From UKL13-3 sp964392775 (GTDB lineage: Bacteria; Bacteroidota; Bacteroidia; UKL13-3), in the NCBI GenBank assembly GCA_964392775.1, contig CAYMRD010000006.1, positions 82,683-146,682 on the forward strand: a DNA stretch of 64,000 nt, given 5' to 3'. The stretch's first letter is position 1. Every line of letters starts with the position of its first letter. Shown piece by piece: positions 60,141-64,000 of the stretch. The position numbers were made by a program, and so were the translations under genes. Below the pieces are notes generated by a model. That model did no database searches. It had not been told where the DNA came from and worked only from the letters and a program-made list of their open reading frames with translations.

Positions 60141-61165
60141 CCTTTTACTGTCTTTTTCAAAGCGTAAATACGCTCAATGATATCAGCCACTTTAAGTCCT
60201 TCCAATGCATTGGTGGTAATGGTTGAACGTCCTTTTAGTACGTCAACCACGTTTTCAATAACATAGTGGTGGTTGGCGGCACTGCCCTTGTAAGGCCCGT
60301 AATCATTAGGCGGATTGGTGGCTTTGAGTTCGGGCATCACATAGTCTTTGATATGACAATACTCTACCTTATCCATATACTGACCGCCTACTTTAATACT
60401 GCCATTGGCGCCAATGATGGTCATGCTGCTTTCCAGATTTTTATCCCAGCATGAAGTTGAATAATTGATGCTGCCCAATCCACCTTTTGAAAATGAGAAG
60501 TTCACAAACCCCGAATCTTCAAAGTCGGTTAGTATATCGTGGTTATGATCGGCAAAGCGGGCTTGAATATTTTCGATATCGCCAAATACCCAATACATCA
60601 AATCAATAAAGTGGCTGAATTGTGTAAACAACGTTCCTCCATCTAACTGTTTCGTTCCATGCCAGGTATCGGCTTTATAATAACGGTTGTCGCGGTTCCA
60701 GTAACAATTTACCTGCACCATATAAATCTCGCCAAGCAGGTTTTGATCAACTACTTGTTTGAGCCATTCACTCGGAGGAGAGTAACGGTTTTGCATTACA
60801 CAAAAAACATGTTTGCTATGGTGCAATGCTTTATAGATTACATCTTCACATTCTTTCTTATTCAATCCCATTGGCTTTTCGATTACCACATGGTGATTGT
60901 GTTGAAGTGCTTTCAATGCCTGCGAAGCATGAAGTCCATTGGGTGTTGCGATGCATATAACATCCGCTTTTATGCCTGAAGCTAAGTATGTTTCAAGCGA
61001 ATTGAAACCTTGACTCGGATACAATTCGGTAGCGTGTTGTAGGTTTTTGCTGTTGGTGTCAATAAGGGCAACCAGTTCACATTCAGGATTGCGTACAATC
61101 ATTTCTGCATGTCGCTTTCCGATATGTCCGGTTCCGATAACAGCAAATTTTATAGTAGAGGTCAT
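60137..61165 (-). CDS. Gfo/Idh/MocA-family oxidoreductase
   Basis: NAD(P)-dependent sugar dehydrogenase-type protein, 342 aa. The N-terminal Rossmann domain has AVIGTGHIGKRHAEMI (about 8-23), the EKPMGLNKKECED motif (about 95-107, Lys-Pro typical of the family) and a C-terminal beta-sheet domain with DGGTLFTQFSHFIDLMYWVFG (about 175-195; the His is probably catalytic). In amino-sugar loci such enzymes oxidise UDP-sugar C3 (WbpB type), which fits the neighbouring aminotransferase. It is first in the group of five coupled minus-strand genes. Confidence 0.88.
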   Translation of the reverse strand: MTSTIKFAVIGTGHIGKRHAEMIVRNPECELVALIDTNSKNLQHATELYPSQGFNSLETYLASGIKADVICIATPNGLHASQALKALQHNHHVVIEKPMGLNKKECEDVIYKALHHSKHVFCVMQNRYSPPSEWLKQVVDQNLLGEIYMVQVNCYWNRDNRYYKADTWHGTKQLDGGTLFTQFSHFIDLMYWVFGDIENIQARFADHNHDILTDFEDSGFVNFSFSKGGLGSINYSTSCWDKNLESSMTIIGANGSIKVGGQYMDKVEYCHIKDYVMPELKATNPPNDYGPYKGSAANHHYVIENVVDVLKGRSTITTNALEGLKVADIIERIYALKKTVKG

Positions 61166-61260
61166 GGTTTAGAATTAGTGCAGCGCAAAATACGGTTTTT
61201 GTAGGGGATGTTGATGTGTGGGGGATGTTAATTATGTTGAAATGTTAATTGATGAGGGAA

Positions 61261-61325
61261 GATGGAGGTTGGAAGATGGAGGTTGGAAGATGGAGGTTGG
61301 AAGATGGAGGTTGGAAGATGGAGGT
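61261..61325. repeat. 14-bp tandem repeat GATGGAGGTTGGAA running into the gap
   Basis: Four perfect copies plus GATGGAGGT, immediately followed by Ns. Degenerate GGAAGATGGA-type words also occur at 27643-27655, 42959-42992 and 63763-63895. Confidence 0.9.
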
Positions 61326-61425
61326 NNNNNNNNNNNNNNNNNNNNNNNNNNNNNNNNNNNNNNNNNNNNNNNNNNNNNNNNNNNNNNNNNNNNNNNNNNN
61401 NNNNNNNNNNNNNNNNNNNNNNNNN
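61326..61425. other. Assembly gap (100 N)
   Basis: Exactly 100 N, the usual placeholder for unknown gap size. The left flank is a tandem repeat that probably stopped the assembly. Confidence 0.98.
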
Positions 61426-61869
61426 TAGACGAGATACTTCGATTTACGACCCCGAAAGCTTGAAAAGTTTCGGTGGATGAAAGAAATTTCGTAAAGAATG
61501 CTAGATGAAGCAGTATGTCAGGTGGCTGAGCGGAGCCGAAGCCATCGGTAAAGAAATTCGAATCATGAAATTTTAAAAGGAAACTTTAGGAGTAGGATTC
61601 GGAAGGATTTTCACGCAGAGCAGGCACTAAGATTACAGAGAGTGTTTTACCACAGAGAATCAGAGGCACAGAGTGCTGCTCGCTAAAGCTCGCAGTGTGA
61701 GGAAAGCCCGCGACATGGCACTGTTATCAGTGAAGAGTATAAGTCATTTCGAGTGGCGGGTTTGTGGCGCAAGCATTTTGCCTCTATAAGCGTTTAGCTA
61801 ACCGTAAACAAGTTCTCGATATGCCCCAAGCTAAGACAGCGCAGGTTACTGACGATTGACCATAAACTA

Positions 61870-62538
61870 TCATCTGTTCACATCTTTTGTCATCAAATAC
61901 GAAATGCGTTGGTCTTCTGTAATGCTCCAGCCGTTGCGCTGGTAAGAGGAAATAGCTTGGGAATTTTCTTTGCGAACAGAAAGTTGCATGAGGGTTGCTC
62001 CTTTAGAGCGGGCAATACGTTCAAACTCTTGTTGAAGGATAGAGCCGATGCCTTTTTTATGGTGACTGGGCTGTACACCAATTACAACAAGTCCGGCAGG
62101 TATGGTATGGCTGTTTGAATTTTGGTTGGATGGGGGAGTTGTGGGGATTGGTTTTTCGTGTATGCCAATTATTTTTTTTAGCCTGCGTTTGACGTTGGTG
62201 AAAATAAACGGATAGCGCGCTCTGATTTCAGGATGGAAAAACAACCATGGTTTGCGCAACATGATTTTTACAGCAGCACTGAATCCGAATTGTGTCATGC
62301 CGCTGGCCGATCCGTAGGCATCGCTTCCATCCATTACAAAGCCACCACAGTAGCCAATGCAATTACCGTCTTCTTCTTCTATCCAAAATAAAAATTTATT
62401 GGGTGCGCTCAAATACCATTCGAGCATGTGTGCCACAAATGGAACTCCGAACAGGGACGTAATAGAATTAGGAAATGCTGCAATATGGCAACGTGCAATT
62501 AAAGGGAGATCTTGATGAGTAGCTGTTTTAGGTATCAT
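61870..62538 (-). CDS. GNAT-family N-acetyltransferase (glycan locus)
   Basis: 222 aa, an acetyl-CoA-dependent N-acetyltransferase. The acetyl-CoA motif is LVVIGVQPSHHKKGIGSILQQEF (about residues 150-172; QxxGxG-like HHKKGIGS), and the C-terminal strand is VRKENSQAISSYQRNGWSI. The ATG overlaps the glycosyltransferase stop (ATGA), so it is coupled with that gene; a longer form inside the glycosyltransferase would add seven residues. It may N-acetylate the amino sugar of the locus (a role filled by PglD in Campylobacter), but it is not a PglD-type hexapeptide protein; this is inference. Confidence 0.78.
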   Translation of the reverse strand: MIPKTATHQDLPLIARCHIAAFPNSITSLFGVPFVAHMLEWYLSAPNKFLFWIEEEDGNCIGYCGGFVMDGSDAYGSASGMTQFGFSAAVKIMLRKPWLFFHPEIRARYPFIFTNVKRRLKKIIGIHEKPIPTTPPSNQNSNSHTIPAGLVVIGVQPSHHKKGIGSILQQEFERIARSKGATLMQLSVRKENSQAISSYQRNGWSITEDQRISYLMTKDVNR

Positions 62539-63755
62539 AAGGTTTGTATGCGATTCCAAAATTGAAGTGCTAGTTGTTTACGGTTAAAGTTTTCAGAAAC
62601 AAATTGTTTTCCGTTGGCTCCTAATTGTTGGTACAGTTGTTTATCATTTGATAACTTAAGAATGGCTTGAACAAGTTGTTCAGTGTTCTCCGGTTCAAAA
62701 TGCAGGGCACATTTTCCCTGTTCTACAAATAAGGTTTTGGCTTCGCCATCTACTCCCATAATAACGGGCTTTCCATAAAACAACGGTTCAAAAATTTTAG
62801 AAGGAATCGCTCCCAAAAACAAATCGTTTTTACGCAAGGGTGTCACATAACAATCACAGGCCGCAATTACATCCGGCATTTGAGAGCGGGGAACCGAATC
62901 CATAAAATGAATATTGCTTAGGTTCATTTCCTGTGCGCGTTTTACCAGTCGTTGTTTCTCAGGGCCATCGCCCACCATTGCAAATTGTATCTGAGGTTGT
63001 TGTTGCAATAATAAAGCGGCATCCAGTAAAATATCCAGTCCTTGTGCATGTCCGATGATACCCGCATAGGTAATCACAAAATCATCAGCTTTAAACTGGT
63101 GCTGACGTCTAAAAACCTCACGGTTTCCGGTTGCACTAAACTGATGAATGTCGATTCCATTGCGCAATAAGTGTAAAGGTGTATTGGGATAACGGTGGTT
63201 GATATTATCAATAATGCCCTGTGTTTGTCCGCTTACGAGGTTTGCATTTTTGTAAAGCACACGTTCCAAAGCATACGAAGTATTCAGCAACAAACGGTTG
63301 TTTATGATATTGAGTTTCTCGGCACTTTCGGGCCATAAATCACTCACATTAAATACCAGTTTACTGCTTTTGATCCACTTGAGTAAAAGAGCCGTAATAC
63401 CTAAAAACAAAGGAGGTGATTCACAGATAATGATGTCGTGACGCGAGATGCGGAACAATCCAACAAACAAGGCAGTGCATACAAACGAAAAATAATTGAG
63501 CAGCCGGGCAACTACACTTTTGCTTTTACTCACGTAAATCCAACTGCGGTAAACTATAGTTGCGCCATCTTTCTCTTTGCAAAACCATTTGCCTTTGTAG
63601 GCTGTTTGAATTGCACCCTGAGGATAGTTTGGCATAGCTGTTAAAATGGTCACCTCGGCACCAAAATCAGACAAGTAGGAAGCTAGTGAATGCAATCTGT
63701 TTTGCGGAGCACCGGTTTCGGGGGGGTAGTATTGGGTTAGGATGAGGATGTTCAT
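62535..63755 (-). CDS. Group 1 glycosyltransferase (WbuB-like, GT4)
   Basis: A 406-aa GT-B retaining glycosyltransferase for surface polysaccharide. N-terminal ILILTQYYPPETGAPQNRLHSLA (about residues 3-25) and NYPQGAI match WbuB-like enzymes. The C-terminal nucleotide-sugar domain has VGDGPEKQRL (about 256-265) and PSKIFEPLFYGKPVIMG (E-x7-E-like, about 321-337). It is coupled by ATGA to the acetyltransferase and probably extends the lipid-linked unit. The start codon is the first ATG after a repeat-rich spacer that runs to the window edge. Confidence 0.9.
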   Translation of the reverse strand: MNILILTQYYPPETGAPQNRLHSLASYLSDFGAEVTILTAMPNYPQGAIQTAYKGKWFCKEKDGATIVYRSWIYVSKSKSVVARLLNYFSFVCTALFVGLFRISRHDIIICESPPLFLGITALLLKWIKSSKLVFNVSDLWPESAEKLNIINNRLLLNTSYALERVLYKNANLVSGQTQGIIDNINHRYPNTPLHLLRNGIDIHQFSATGNREVFRRQHQFKADDFVITYAGIIGHAQGLDILLDAALLLQQQPQIQFAMVGDGPEKQRLVKRAQEMNLSNIHFMDSVPRSQMPDVIAACDCYVTPLRKNDLFLGAIPSKIFEPLFYGKPVIMGVDGEAKTLFVEQGKCALHFEPENTEQLVQAILKLSNDKQLYQQLGANGKQFVSENFNRKQLALQFWNRIQTL

Positions 63756-64000
63756 TTGTTCAAGGTTTGAGGTTCGGGGTTTGAGGTTCGAAGTTAAGTT
63801 CTAAGCAGAGTATTCTGAATTTAGTATCTGATTTTCGTAATTTATTTTTGAAGTTATAGGTTAGAGGTTTGAAGTTAGAGTTTGAGCTCTAAAGTTTATT
63901 ATTCGAAATTCAATATTCGAAATTTATTCAAATGCGCGCGTGGGTGTCATGTCGATTTCTATGACAAATCCAAATGAGCTTGATATATCTTTCTATTATT
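63756..64000. repeat. Window-edge spacer with GAAGTTAGAGGTTTGAGG words
   Basis: No gene is visible to the window end. It contains GGTTTGAGGTTCGGGGTTTG and related words (63764-63795), GAAGTTATAGGTTAGAGG (63850-63867) and TATTCGAAATTCAATATTCG (63900-63919). Confidence 0.6.

Larger units (their letters stand above)
61166..61869. other. Gene-free, repeat-filled spacer broken by a scaffold gap
   Basis: About 700 nt with no gene. It holds the GATGGAGGTTGGAA tandem (61261-61325), 100 N, a CCGAAAGCTT/AAGTTTCGG hairpin (61452-61474), the GGTGGCTGAG...GAAGCCATC hairpin (61520-61545), CACAGAG words (61611-61683) and a REP-like unit (61743-61825). A coding frame could be hidden in the gap. Confidence 0.6.

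Noticed and set aside
61261..61325. CRISPR array
   Set aside because: Units are 14 bp with no spacers and no cas genes nearby; this is a simple tandem repeat.
61218..61463. Frames read through the N gap (WRLEDGGWKMEV-type repeats)
   Set aside because: They exist only because the 14-bp tandem repeat is translated and Ns are tolerated.

Overview
The window looks like a draft scaffold from a member of the Bacteroidota, possibly of the Chitinophagia/Sphingobacteriia side, though the class is a guess. Supporting signs are a protein with a type IX secretion (T9SS) sorting tail, a PorV/PorQ-type outer-membrane protein, a complete alternative complex III operon (actA-F), TAnnTTTG-type promoter boxes, very few Shine-Dalgarno sequences, moderately AT-rich DNA and dispersed palindromes of a kind common in this phylum. 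A run of 100 Ns at 61326-61425 is a scaffold gap.

Layout. 61-9441: housekeeping genes (gcvT, tyrS, an HAD phosphatase, a flavin reductase-like protein, alkaline phosphatase, dprA), then a polysaccharide deacetylase overlapping a GNAT acetyltransferase. 9453-12638: the main accessory island, a T9SS cargo gene and an AbiE-type (type IV) toxin-antitoxin pair, punctuated by three near-identical terminator-like hairpins. 12707-17255: thrS-infC-rpmI-rplT, then a TPR lipoprotein. 17465-20945: tyrosine catabolism (homogentisate dioxygenase and 4-hydroxyphenylpyruvate dioxygenase) around a membrane J-domain protein. 21011-29020: a LOG/VF530 pair, an ABC-F ATPase, tRNA-Pro, mfd and cinA. 29526-33163: a histone H1-like Lys/Ala/Pro protein, then a tight run of lipoprotein, AcpH-like protein, PorV/PorQ, beta-barrel protein and Nudix hydrolase. 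33151-46637: pdxJ, a 3'-5' exonuclease, prmC, an M16 peptidase, a DUF3109 protein, a B12-binding radical SAM protein, two 23S rRNA modification enzymes, a phosphohexomutase, a glutaryl-CoA-dehydrogenase-like enzyme and folB. 46700-55087: the respiratory alternative complex III operon. 55275-63755: a surface-glycan locus.

How the genes work together. Hpd and HmgA carry out consecutive steps of tyrosine breakdown, and the glutaryl-CoA-dehydrogenase-like enzyme fits lysine/tryptophan breakdown. Electrons from such catabolism enter the quinone pool, which ActA-F would oxidise; no terminal oxidase gene lies in the window. The right end encodes a PglF-like dehydratase, a DegT aminotransferase and a PglC-like phosphoglycosyltransferase, which suggests a 4-amino-deoxy sugar is loaded on a lipid carrier and then extended.

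The most unusual signal is outside the genes. Many spacers are made of self-similar short words (degenerate near-tandem repeats) shared between distant spacers. One word family also occurs inside prmC, at two surface-loop positions. Several families of palindromic or REP-like hairpins are present, one with paired base changes in its stem. The scaffold gap begins inside one of the word repeats.
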